From DATCVR01 sp036566745 (GTDB taxonomy: Bacteria > Actinomycetota > Actinomycetes > Jiangellales > Jiangellaceae), in NCBI GenBank assembly GCA_036566745.1, contig DATCVR010000292.1, forward strand, positions 1 through 15,381: a stretch of 15,381 nucleotides of DNA, given 5' to 3'. The translations under genes and the position numbers were made by a program. Positions 1-7,099 of this stretch are shown one piece after another; position 1 is the first letter of the stretch; each line of letters opens with the position of its first letter. The notes under the pieces were generated by a model, which did no database searches, was not told the DNA's origin, and saw only the letters and a list, made by a program, of their open reading frames with translations.

Positions 1-759
1 CAGCAGCGCCTGGGTGTAGGGATGTTCGGGCGCGGTCAGGATCTTCTCCACCGGCCCGGTCTCGATGATGCGGCCGAGGTACATCACGGCCACCCGGTCG
101 GCGATGTTCCAGGCCAGCCCGAGGTCGTGGGTGACGACCAGCGCCGAGAGCCCGAGGTCGTCGCGCAGACGCAGCAGCAACGCCAGGATCTCGCCGCGCA
201 CCGACGCGTCGAGCGACGCCACCGGCTCGTCGGCGACGATCACCTTCGGGTCGAGGATGAGCGCTCCCGCGATCACCACCCGCTGGCGCTGGCCGCCCGA
301 CAGCTCGTGGGGATAGCGCAGGAAGAACCGCTCCGGCGGTCGCAGGCCGGCCCGTGACAGCGCGTCGGCCACCCGCTCCTGTTCGTCGGAGACGTCGCCG
401 TGGATGCGCAGGCCCTCGGCGACCGCCGCGTACACCGTGTGGCGCGGGTTCAGCGAGCCGCTGGGGTCCTGGAGGACGAGCTGCGCTTCGCGCCGGTAGG
501 CCCTGAGCGCCTTCGACGTGTAACCCAGCGGGACGCCGCGGTACGCGACCTGACCAGCGGTGGGTCGCTCGAGGCCGAGGAGGGTGCGGGCCAGCGTCGT
601 CTTCCCGCAGCCGGACTCGCCCACGAGCGCGACGATCTCGCCGGCGCCGATGTCGAGGTTCACGCCGTCGACCGCGCGCGCCGGTGCACCGCCCCGGCGG
701 CCGGCGAACTCCACCTCGACGCCCAGCGCCGACAGGATCGGGGTGTTCTCGCTGGTCAT
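1..759 (-). CDS. Dpp/Opp-family ABC transporter ATP-binding protein, second ATPase (DppF/OppF-like), 3' end cut by window
   Basis: This is a cytoplasmic ATPase subunit that would pair with the upstream DppD-like ATPase to power the importer. The 253 visible residues include a Walker A (GESGCGKT, about 47-54), a Q-loop (LVLQDPSGSLNP), the ABC signature LSGGQRQRV (L153 onward), a Walker B ending in D177-E178 (VIVADEP), and the switch histidine in VVTHDLGLA. The DPSGSLNP and HPYTQALL segments are typical of the peptide/nickel ATPase family. The start is the ATG at 757-759, which overlaps the stop of the preceding gene as ATGA, so translation is probably coupled. The family is usually about 320-330 residues, so roughly 70 C-terminal residues, including the oligopeptide-type C-terminal extension, lie outside the window. 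The family call is secure; the substrate is not. Confidence 0.95.
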   Translation of the reverse strand, partial: MTSENTPILSALGVEVEFAGRRGGAPARAVDGVNLDIGAGEIVALVGESGCGKTTLARTLLGLERPTAGQVAYRGVPLGYTSKALRAYRREAQLVLQDPSGSLNPRHTVYAAVAEGLRIHGDVSDEQERVADALSRAGLRPPERFFLRYPHELSGGQRQRVVIAGALILDPKVIVADEPVASLDASVRGEILALLLRLRDDLGLSALVVTHDLGLAWNIADRVAVMYLGRIIETGPVEKILTAPEHPYTQALL

Positions 760-1844
760 CCGGCGTTCTCCTTGGTGGGAGCCAGGCTCGCTCCGTGGTC
801 GGGAAGGACCAGGACACAGGCCGCCTCGCGGGAGTCGCCGGCCGGCCACAGCTGCGGGTCGACGCTGGAGCAGATCTCCAGCCGCGACGGGCAGCGTGGG
901 TGGAACGTGCAGCCCGTGGGCAGGTCCGCCGGGTCGGGCGGGTCGCCGGCCAGACCCTGCGGATGGCGGCGTGACGACGGGTCGCCGATCCGGGGGAAGG
1001 CCGCCGACAACGCCGAGCCGTACGGGTGACGCGCCGCGGCGAAGACCTCGGCGGCCGGGCCCTCCTCGACCACCCGCCCGGCGTACATGATGGCGAGCCG
1101 GTCGCAGGTGTCGGCCAGCACCGAGAGGTCGTGGCTGATCATCATCAGGCTGATGCCGTGGTCGGCGACCAGCGCCTCGATCAGGGTGAGGATCTGGGCC
1201 TGGATCATCACGTCGAGCGCGGTGGTGGGCTCGTCGGCGATGATGAGCCGCGGGTTGCACGCCAGCGCCATGGCGATCATGACCCGCTGACGCTGGCCGC
1301 CCGACAGCTCGTGCGGAAAGGCGTCGGCGCGCCGGGCCGGGAGCCCGACCTGCTCGAGGAGCTCGGCGACCCGCGTGGCGGCGACGGCTTCGCTCACCTT
1401 CTCGTGCAGCAGGATCGGCTCGGCGATCTGGGCGCCGATGCGCTGCACCGCGTTCAGCGAGTGCATCGCGCCCTGGAAGATGATCGACGCCCCCGCCCAG
1501 CGAACCGTCCGCAGCTGACCCCACGACATCGTGAGCACGTCCTGGCCCTCGATCAGGATCTGCCCGGTCATGGTGGCCGACTTCGGCAGCAGCCGGAGCA
1601 GTGCCAGGGCCATGGTCGACTTGCCGCAGCCGGACTCACCGGCCAGCCCGAGGGTCTCCCCGGCCCGGAGGGTGAGGTCGAGTCCGCGCACGGCGGGTAC
1701 GCTGCCGCCGGCCGTCCGGTAGGTGACATGCAGGTCCCTGACCTCGAGCAACGGCGATCCGGTCATCGCAGGTCGTGCTCCGTTCGTCGCCGCGCCGGTC
1801 ATCGGGCCGGCCTCGGTGGTCGTCTCCGGTCGTGCCCCGCTCAT
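756..1844 (-). CDS. Dpp/Opp-family ABC transporter ATP-binding protein, first ATPase (DppD/OppD-like)
   Basis: This is a 362-residue cytoplasmic ATPase of the importer. It shows Walker A (GESGCGKST, about 69-77), a Q-loop of the form FQGAMHSLN (123-131) common in DppD proteins, the signature LSGGQRQRV (180-188), Walker B with D204-E205, and the switch motif MISHDLS. The C-terminal oligopeptide-type extension carries cysteines C312, C318, C325 and C343 in the pattern GCTFHPRCP...C...C. In some relatives four such cysteines are reported to hold a [4Fe-4S] cluster. The ATG at 1842-1844 was chosen because it overlaps the permease C stop as ATGA. In-frame ATGs at residues 15 and 27 are alternatives, because residues 1-30 lie before the conserved domain and look like a flexible Thr/Ala/Gly-rich tail. 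Its stop overlaps the next ATPase gene by four bases. Confidence 0.95.
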   Translation of the reverse strand: MSGARPETTTEAGPMTGAATNGARPAMTGSPLLEVRDLHVTYRTAGGSVPAVRGLDLTLRAGETLGLAGESGCGKSTMALALLRLLPKSATMTGQILIEGQDVLTMSWGQLRTVRWAGASIIFQGAMHSLNAVQRIGAQIAEPILLHEKVSEAVAATRVAELLEQVGLPARRADAFPHELSGGQRQRVMIAMALACNPRLIIADEPTTALDVMIQAQILTLIEALVADHGISLMMISHDLSVLADTCDRLAIMYAGRVVEEGPAAEVFAAARHPYGSALSAAFPRIGDPSSRRHPQGLAGDPPDPADLPTGCTFHPRCPSRLEICSSVDPQLWPAGDSREAACVLVLPDHGASLAPTKENAG

Positions 1845-2758
1845 TGACGCATCCTCAGCTTCGGGTTCAGCACGCCCTCGATGGCCCGCCCGCACAGCGT
1901 GAAGGCCAGCGCCACCACGGCGATCGCGATGCCCGGCGGCAGGATGTACCACCACATGCCCGAGCTGACCGCGCCGACGTCGCGTGCGGCCTGGATGGTG
2001 CCGCCCCACGACGCCACGGTCGGATCGCCGAGGCCGAGGAAGGCGAACGTCGACTCGATGAGGATCGCGGCCGCGACCATCAGGGTGGTCTGGGCCAGGA
2101 CGATCGGCATCACGTTGGGCAGGACGTGCCGCGACATCACGTGCCAGTGGCCGCCGCCCAGCGCCTGGGCTCGCTCGATGTAGGGGCGGGCCTCGACGGC
2201 GAGCGTCTGGGCGCGCACCAGCCTGGCGGTGGTCGGCCAGGACGTGACGCCGATGGCGATGACGATCGTAGTGAGGTTGCGTCCCATGACCGCCGCCAGC
2301 GCGACCCCCAGCACCAGGGTGGGCATGACCAGGAACCAGTCGGTGACCCGCATCAGGACCGCCGAGAACCATCCGTGGAAGTGGCCGGCCACCACGCCGA
2401 GGAGCGCTCCCAGCGCGATGGAGATGAACGTCGCCGCGAAGCCCACGGTCAGCGACACCCGCGAGCCCCAGATCACCAGGTCGAGGACGGATCGTCCGGA
2501 GCGGTCGGTGCCGAGGGGGAACTCGGCGCTGGGCGGCTGGAGGGGTTCGCCGGGCGGGCGCGTGACGCTGAGCGCGTCCTCACCGACGATGAACGGCGCG
2601 GCCAGCGCCGTGGCGACGAAGAGCACCAGGACGACCAGCCCGAACAGGCCTGCGCGGTTCTGACGGTACTGGTGCCAGAACTGCGCGGCCGAGCGGCGGC
2701 GCCGGGTCCACGCGAGCTGTCGCGGGCTGGCCGTGCGCGACACGGCGGGCGCGCTCAT
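1841..2758 (-). CDS. Dpp/Opp-family ABC transporter permease C (DppC/OppC-like)
   Basis: This is a 305-residue inner-membrane permease, the second half of the translocation channel. A basic N-terminal stretch (RRRRSAAQFWHQYRQNRAG, about 19-37) leads into the first membrane helix (about 37-58), as in the OppC N-terminal domain. A periplasmic loop with the family phrase FPLGTDRSGRSVLDLVIWGSR follows. The coupling (EAA) loop is at about 189-215 (ARPYIERAQALGGG...HVLPNVMP), followed by the hydrophobic segment ending FAFLGLGDPT, characteristic of DppC. About six membrane helices fit the hydropathy. The start overlaps the permease B stop as ATGA (2755-2758) and the stop overlaps the next ATPase start in the same way, so stoichiometric translation is likely. 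Length is normal for the family. Confidence 0.95.
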   Translation of the reverse strand: MSAPAVSRTASPRQLAWTRRRRSAAQFWHQYRQNRAGLFGLVVLVLFVATALAAPFIVGEDALSVTRPPGEPLQPPSAEFPLGTDRSGRSVLDLVIWGSRVSLTVGFAATFISIALGALLGVVAGHFHGWFSAVLMRVTDWFLVMPTLVLGVALAAVMGRNLTTIVIAIGVTSWPTTARLVRAQTLAVEARPYIERAQALGGGHWHVMSRHVLPNVMPIVLAQTTLMVAAAILIESTFAFLGLGDPTVASWGGTIQAARDVGAVSSGMWWYILPPGIAIAVVALAFTLCGRAIEGVLNPKLRMRQ

Positions 2759-3786
2759 GGCCGGACTCGCGGATCGAGCACCGGATAGAGCAGGTCAGCG
2801 AGCAGGTTCATGATGATCACCGCAGCCGAGAAGAGGATGAACAGTCCTTGGACGAGCGGCAGATCGGGCACGCTGAGGCCTTCGTAGAACAGCTTGCCGA
2901 GCCCGGGCCAGGAGAACACGGTCTCGACCAGCACGGCTCCGAAGACCACGAAGCCGACGTTGATGAAGATCAGCGTCACTGTGGGTAGCAGGGCGTTGGG
3001 CACCGCGTGCTTGCGCCGGACCGCGGCGTCACGCAGGCCCTTGGCCCGGGCGGTGACGAGGTAGTCGGCGCCCATCTCGTCGAGCAGCGACGAGCGCATC
3101 ACCATCAGGTACTGCGCGTACACCACGGCGACCAGCGTGACCAGTGGCAACACCATGTGGTGGGCGACGTCGGGAATGGTCTCCCAGCCGCTGACGCCGG
3201 GTGTCTTCATGCCCGACGTCGGGAACCAGCCGAGGCCGGAGGCGAACACGACGATGAGGATCAGGCCGAGCCAGAAGCTGGGCACCGACCACAGCGTCAG
3301 CGCCACGCCGGTGTTGACCCGATCCGAGACGCTCCCGTGCCGCCACGCGCCGTTGACGCCCAGCCACAGCCCCAGCAGCGCCGAGATGATCAGGCTGGTG
3401 CCGACGAGCAGGACCGTGGGCCCGATCCGCTCACCCACCATCTCGGTGACCGCGCGGTTGTACTGGAACGAGTCGCCGAAGTCGAGGCGCAGCACCCCGC
3501 CGAGGTAGGTGACGAACTGCTCGAACAGCGGCTTGTCGAGGCCGAACTCGCGGGCCAGCGCCTCCTTCTGCTCGACGCTGACCGGACGTCCGTGGGTCAT
3601 CACCCGCACCGGGTCGCCCGGGATGATCCGGAACAGGAAGAAGCTGGTGAAGATCACCGCCAGCAGCGACACGGCGGCTCCGAGCACCCGGCTCCCGAGG
3701 TAGCGGGCGGATCGTCGTAGACCACCCCGGTCCCGCGCCCGGGTTTCCGGGCGCGGGACCAGGTCGGTCGTGGCAAGGTCTGCCAT
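2755..3786 (-). CDS. Dpp/Opp-family ABC transporter permease B (DppB/OppB-like)
   Basis: This is a 343-residue inner-membrane permease. The first membrane helix is at about 33-54 and runs into FRIIPGDPVRVM, the hallmark of DppB. The segment EFGLDKPLFEQFVTYLG and the sequence LDFGDSF follow, then about five further helices. The EAA coupling loop is at about 242-262 (YLVTARAKGL...HAVPNALLP), and the protein ends in LLYPVLDPRVRP, also typical. The ATG at 3784-3786 lies 8 nt after the binding-protein stop. Its only Shine-Dalgarno-like sequence (GGAG) is about one base from the ATG, which is too close for efficient initiation, so coupling to termination of the upstream gene is likely. Codons 9-20 form a perfect GC-rich hairpin (see separate entry). 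Residues 1-30 are an unusually long, charged cytoplasmic tail for a DppB. Confidence 0.95.
   Translation of the reverse strand: MADLATTDLVPRPETRARDRGGLRRSARYLGSRVLGAAVSLLAVIFTSFFLFRIIPGDPVRVMTHGRPVSVEQKEALAREFGLDKPLFEQFVTYLGGVLRLDFGDSFQYNRAVTEMVGERIGPTVLLVGTSLIISALLGLWLGVNGAWRHGSVSDRVNTGVALTLWSVPSFWLGLILIVVFASGLGWFPTSGMKTPGVSGWETIPDVAHHMVLPLVTLVAVVYAQYLMVMRSSLLDEMGADYLVTARAKGLRDAAVRRKHAVPNALLPTVTLIFINVGFVVFGAVLVETVFSWPGLGKLFYEGLSVPDLPLVQGLFILFSAAVIIMNLLADLLYPVLDPRVRP
3729..3760 (-). promoter_or_regulatory. Perfect 14-bp GC hairpin inside the start of the permease B gene
   Basis: Read as mRNA, GGTCCCGCGCCCGG is followed by the loop AAAC and then the exact complement CCGGGCGCGGGACC. Thirteen of the fourteen pairs are G-C. 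It occupies nucleotides 27-58 of the coding sequence. No U-run follows, so it is not a classical intrinsic terminator. It lies just downstream of the binding-protein stop codon, where it could slow ribosomes or RNA polymerase, or stabilise the 3' end of a binding-protein transcript. The structure is seen directly; the role is inferred. Confidence 0.6.
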
Positions 3787-3794
3787 TCTCCGTC

Positions 3795-5630
3795 TTACTC
3801 GCGGTCTTCGGAGCCGGTGCCCTGGCGACGCCGGAGCAGCAACGCCCCGACACCGGCGAGCACCACGACACCCGCGCCGATCCCGATGGCGAGCCCGGCG
3901 CCGCTACCGCCGTCGTCCTCGCTGGAGGCAGCGTCCTCTTCGCCCACGGGCACCGCCGACCACCAACTCCAGTAGCCGTCCTGGCCCCAGTAGTTTCCGC
4001 CCGGGTCCGGCTGCGGCGTCATGCTGGCGATCACGTCGGAGCGGTACGCCTCGAGCTGGTCGGCGTAGCCCCAGACCACGAAGATGTTGCTCTCGTAGAG
4101 CTTCTGCTCCATCTCCTTGACGATATCCGCCCGTGCCGCCGGGTCGAGCTCGGCGAGCTGGTCGGCGTAGAGCTGGTCGTACTCCGGGTCGCAGTAGTAC
4201 GCGTCGGACAGGTACGGCGCGCCCACCTCGGTCGGGAGGCCCGAGCAGAGGTTGATCGACATGATGTAGTCGGGGTCGGGGTTGACGTTCCAGCCGGTGG
4301 TGAGAATGTCGTAGGTGCCGGCGTCGAGCAGGGGGCCCACCTCGGAGACCGGCTCGACCAGCAGCTCGATGCCCGCCTCGGCCGCCCACTCGCGCATCAT
4401 CTCGGCGGCCTGGACGTACTGCGGGTTGTCGCCGTGGACGTTGAACCGGAACGACAGGCGGGTGCCGTCGGCGCCGACCCGGATTCCGTCGTCGCCCGGG
4501 GCGTAGCCGGCCCCGTCGAGCAGGCTGTTCGCCTCGTCGATGTCGAACCCGACCACGGCGTCGCCCTCGGGCTCCCAGTGGTAGGTGTCGTAGCGCGAGG
4601 GGATGTAGCCGCCGTTGGCCTCGCCGTAGCCGCCGTACGCGACGTCGTAGATGGCCTCGCGGTCGATGGTGCGCACGAGTGCCTCGCGGACCACGGGATC
4701 CTTCAGCGCGGGGTTGCCGTCGCCGAAGGGGGTGCCGTCCTGCAGCGCGGCGCCCGGGTTGATGGTGATGGCCTGGAACCGCTTGCCCTTGGCCTGGTTG
4801 ACGGTGATGTTGTCTTCGTTCTTCAGCGCGTCGGCCTGGGCCGGGGTGAGGCCGAAGACGAAGTCGACCTCGCCGGCCTTGAGCGCCTCGACCTGCGCGT
4901 CGGGGTCGTCGATGTACTGGAGGACGAGCTTGTCGAACTGCGGCGCGCCCCGCCAGTAGTCCGGGTTCGCCTCGAGCGTGATCGAGTTGTTGACGTCGTA
5001 CTCGGTCAGGATCCACGGGCCGTTGCCGACGATCGGGAAGTCCTGGTCGTTGTTGAAGGTGCCGAAGTCGGAGACGCCCTCCCACACGTGCTTGGGCAGG
5101 ATCGGCACGTCGAGCGCGAGCATGGTGGCCTGCGGCGACTTGAGCTTGATCTCGACGGTGCGGTCGTCCGTGGCCGTCACGCTCTCGAAGTTCGCCACGA
5201 AGTTGCCGTTGGCGGTGGCGGCGGCCTCGTCGGTCATCATCGTGGTGAAGGTCCACGCGACGTCCTCGGCCGTCACCGGCTCGCCGTCGCTCCACGTGGA
5301 CTCACGGATGTGGAAGGTCCAGGTGAGGCCGTCCTCGGAGGTGTCCCACGACTCGGCCAGCGCCGGGACGGACTCGCCGGTCTCGGGGTCGTAGTTGGTC
5401 AGGAAGTCGTACATCCACCGGTGCATGTTGGTGGTGAGCAGCCGGACCGCGAGGAACGGGCTGAGCGAGTCGACCTCTTGCGAGACGGCGATCGTGATCG
5501 ACGTCTCCTCATCGGTGGTGTCGGCACTCGCGGACGTCGAGCCGAACGCGACGGCGCCCAGCGCGGTCGTCAGCGCGGCGGCACCAGCGGCCAGCGTGCG
5601 CAGACGGCGTCGGATCACAGATGTCGTCAT
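3795..5630 (-). CDS. SBP family 5 (peptide/oligosaccharide-type) ABC substrate-binding protein with C-terminal membrane anchor
   Basis: This 611-residue extracytoplasmic binding protein opens the importer operon. It has a Sec signal peptide: basic n-region (R7-R11), hydrophobic core, and a probable cleavage site ASA before D37. The family 5 fold follows: DSLSPF, an N-terminal lobe with NYDPETGESVPALAESW and WTFHIRESTWSDGEPVTAEDV, the central VEALKAGEVDFVFGLTP, and a second lobe with REALVRTIDREAI. There is no lipobox cysteine. The C-terminus has a Ser/Glu/Asp/Gly linker, a hydrophobic helix at about 577-599 and the stop-transfer RRR, so the protein is probably held by a C-terminal anchor. The ATG at 5628-5630 gives the proper signal peptide, although the nearest GAGG lies 13 nt upstream. 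Further upstream starts would bury the signal peptide. The family also contains chito- and cello-oligosaccharide binders, so the substrate is open. Confidence 0.93.
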   Translation of the reverse strand: MTTSVIRRRLRTLAAGAAALTTALGAVAFGSTSASADTTDEETSITIAVSQEVDSLSPFLAVRLLTTNMHRWMYDFLTNYDPETGESVPALAESWDTSEDGLTWTFHIRESTWSDGEPVTAEDVAWTFTTMMTDEAAATANGNFVANFESVTATDDRTVEIKLKSPQATMLALDVPILPKHVWEGVSDFGTFNNDQDFPIVGNGPWILTEYDVNNSITLEANPDYWRGAPQFDKLVLQYIDDPDAQVEALKAGEVDFVFGLTPAQADALKNEDNITVNQAKGKRFQAITINPGAALQDGTPFGDGNPALKDPVVREALVRTIDREAIYDVAYGGYGEANGGYIPSRYDTYHWEPEGDAVVGFDIDEANSLLDGAGYAPGDDGIRVGADGTRLSFRFNVHGDNPQYVQAAEMMREWAAEAGIELLVEPVSEVGPLLDAGTYDILTTGWNVNPDPDYIMSINLCSGLPTEVGAPYLSDAYYCDPEYDQLYADQLAELDPAARADIVKEMEQKLYESNIFVVWGYADQLEAYRSDVIASMTPQPDPGGNYWGQDGYWSWWSAVPVGEEDAASSEDDGGSGAGLAIGIGAGVVVLAGVGALLLRRRQGTGSEDRE

Positions 5631-5702
5631 GGTGATGCCGGTACCTCGCAATCGAGTCGAGGAGCACATGGTGGGAGGGGCCGAGACACGGCGCGCCCAC
5701 CC

Positions 5703-5790
5703 ATAGACCTGTTGGGCGGTTGGTCTATCACCGGTCCGGGGGTGCGTCAATGGTCTGGACCTGTGTGCGAGCGTCTGACCAGTGGTCTAT
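5703..5790. promoter_or_regulatory. Cluster of four GGTCT(A/G) operator-like sites in the divergent promoter region
   Basis: GGTCTAT occurs on the plus strand at 5722-5728 and 5784-5790 and on the minus strand at 5703-5709. A near-palindromic variant GGTCTGGACC lies at 5752-5761. The first and second form an inverted repeat (ATAGACC, 12 bases, GGTCTAT), and the last is preceded by GACC-AGT. The three plus-strand copies begin 30 and 32 bp apart, close to three helical turns. They surround and overlap the candidate importer promoter. The motif resembles the TGGTCTAGACCA type of operator bound by GntR-family regulators such as DasR, but the regulator is not in the window. Confidence 0.5.
5722..5750 (-). 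promoter_or_regulatory. Candidate sigma-70-type promoter of the ABC importer operon
   Basis: On the minus strand TTGACG (5750-5745) is followed after exactly 17 bases by TAGACC (5727-5722), which is preceded by an extended -10 TGA (5730-5728). Transcription would start near 5715, giving a leader of about 85 nt before the binding-protein ATG. The -35 box is good. The -10 box lacks the final T, so this is a moderate-strength prediction. The -10 box is itself one of the GGTCTAT repeats. Confidence 0.45.
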
Positions 5791-5826
5791 GCCGGATCGA
5801 GACCGAACTGCATGTCGCGCCGTAAC

Positions 5827-5880
5827 CATTGCCGTGTCCGGCGGGTCACACCGGACGCATTGCCGTCGCCGGGCGGATCA
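5827..5880 (+). repeat. Imperfect tandem direct repeat upstream of dxr
   Basis: Two copies of a 22-23-base unit begin at 5827 and 5858 (period 31). Both start with CATTGCCGT and end with CGGGTCA or CGGATCA. Between and within them GTCCGG (5836-5841) and CCGGAC (5851-5856) form a 6-bp inverted repeat with a 9-base loop. The second copy ends at the base where the dxr ribosome-binding sequence AGGTGA begins. This may be a regulator site or a leader structure for dxr. I could not place a convincing -35/-10 pair for dxr here. Confidence 0.4.
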
Positions 5881-5896
5881 GGTGAAGAATGACGAC

Positions 5897-7099
5897 GTGA
5901 GCACACCGCGCGAGATCGTCGTCCTCGGCTCCACCGGCTCGGTCGGCACGCAGGCGCTGGAGATCGCCCGGCGTCATCCGGACCGGTTGCGCGTGGTCGG
6001 GCTGGCCGGGGGTGGCTCCGACCCTGCGGCGCTGGCGGCCCAGGCCCTCGAGTTCGGCGTCGAGCAGGTCGCGATCGCCCGCGCGGGCGCCGCCTCCGAC
6101 CTCCTGCTGGCCTTCTACGCCGAGGCCCAGCGACGCGGTTTCAGCTCGGGGGAGTACGCCGTCCCCAAGATCCTCACCGGTCCGGAGGCGGCCGAGGAGC
6201 TGGCCGCCTCGCGTGGTGACGTCGTCCTCAACGCCATCACCGGATCGATCGGCCTGCGGCCCACCCTGGCCGCGCTGCGCGCCGGACGGACCCTCGCGCT
6301 GGCCAACAAGGAGTCGCTGATCGCGGGTGGCGCGCTGGTCAAGCAGGAGGCGGCTCCGGGGCAGATCGTGCCGGTCGACAGCGAGCACAGCGCACTGGCG
6401 CAGTGCCTGCGGGCCGGGTCGCCCGACGACGTCCGGCGGCTCGTGGTCACCGCCAGCGGCGGGCCGTTCCGCGGGCGCAGCCGCTCCGAGCTGGACGCCG
6501 TCACCGTCGAACAGGCCATGGCCCACCCCACGTGGGACATGGGCCCGGTCATCACCATCAACTCCGCGACGCTGGTCAACAAGGCGCTGGAGGTGCTCGA
6601 GGCCCATCTCCTCTTCGATGTCCCCCTCGACCGCATCGAGGTCGTGGTCCACCCCCAGTCCATCGTCCACTCGATGGTCGAGTTCGCCGACGGCTCGACG
6701 ATCGCCCAGGCCAGCCCTCCGACGATGCTCATCCCGATCGCCCTGGCCCTGGGCTGGCCGGACCGCCTGCCCGAGATCGCTCCGGCCTGCGACTGGTCCA
6801 CTGCGTCGACCTGGGAGTTCTTCCCCCTCGACGACGACGCGTTCCCGGCCGTCGCGCTGATCCGCGAGGCGGCGGCCCGGGGTGGCGCCGCACCGGCGGT
6901 CTACAACGCCGCCAACGAGGAGGCGGTCGAGGCCTTCCGCGCGGGCCGGATCGGCTTCAACGCCATCGTCGACATCGTGGCGCAGGTGGTCGGCGAGTAC
7001 CGTGGAGGGAACGTCGCCGGCATCGACGACGTTCTGCAGGCGGAGGACTGGGCACGCGCCCGCGCCCGCGAGATCGTGACGTCGGAAGAAGGACGCTGA
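5897..7099 (+). CDS. dxr: 1-deoxy-D-xylulose 5-phosphate reductoisomerase
   Basis: Dxr catalyses the NADPH- and divalent-metal-dependent rearrangement and reduction of deoxyxylulose phosphate to methylerythritol phosphate, the first committed MEP-pathway step and the target of fosmidomycin. The 400-residue product has the nucleotide-binding GSTGSVGTQ (about 11-18), NKES (137-140), the metal-binding VDSEHSA (D161, E163), the substrate-side HPTWDMG (H210 onward), INSATLVNKALEVLEAH (N222-N228-K229-E232), HPQSIVHSMVE and the C-terminal YNAANEEAVEAF. All key residues appear intact, and the length is normal. The start chosen is GTG at 5897, with AGGTGA at 5880-5885. GTG at 5882 is possible but would overlap that site, and longer extensions run into the divergent promoter region. 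Its TGA is directly followed by the ATG of the protease gene, with no spacer. Confidence 0.97.
   Translation: MSTPREIVVLGSTGSVGTQALEIARRHPDRLRVVGLAGGGSDPAALAAQALEFGVEQVAIARAGAASDLLLAFYAEAQRRGFSSGEYAVPKILTGPEAAEELAASRGDVVLNAITGSIGLRPTLAALRAGRTLALANKESLIAGGALVKQEAAPGQIVPVDSEHSALAQCLRAGSPDDVRRLVVTASGGPFRGRSRSELDAVTVEQAMAHPTWDMGPVITINSATLVNKALEVLEAHLLFDVPLDRIEVVVHPQSIVHSMVEFADGSTIAQASPPTMLIPIALALGWPDRLPEIAPACDWSTASTWEFFPLDDDAFPAVALIREAAARGGAAPAVYNAANEEAVEAFRAGRIGFNAIVDIVAQVVGEYRGGNVAGIDDVLQAEDWARARAREIVTSEEGR

Noticed and set aside
1845..2372. N-terminal extension of the first ATPase by 176 codons
   Set aside because: The extension overlaps the permease C gene out of frame and has no family similarity. 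The ATG at 1844 forms an ATGA overlap and fits the usual length.
5631..5750. Upstream starts for the binding protein (ATG at 5669 or 5750)
   Set aside because: They would place 13-40 extra residues before the signal peptide, and the longest would start upstream of the predicted transcription start.
4434..5825. A 463-codon plus-strand open frame opposite the binding-protein gene
   Set aside because: It is a shadow of a well-supported binding-protein gene, has repetitive Val/Glu/Asp/Gly/Arg composition, and extends through the control region.
5720..5896. Upstream starts for dxr, from 5720
   Set aside because: They would code through the operator and repeat region; the conserved NADPH-binding strand begins just after the GTG at 5897.
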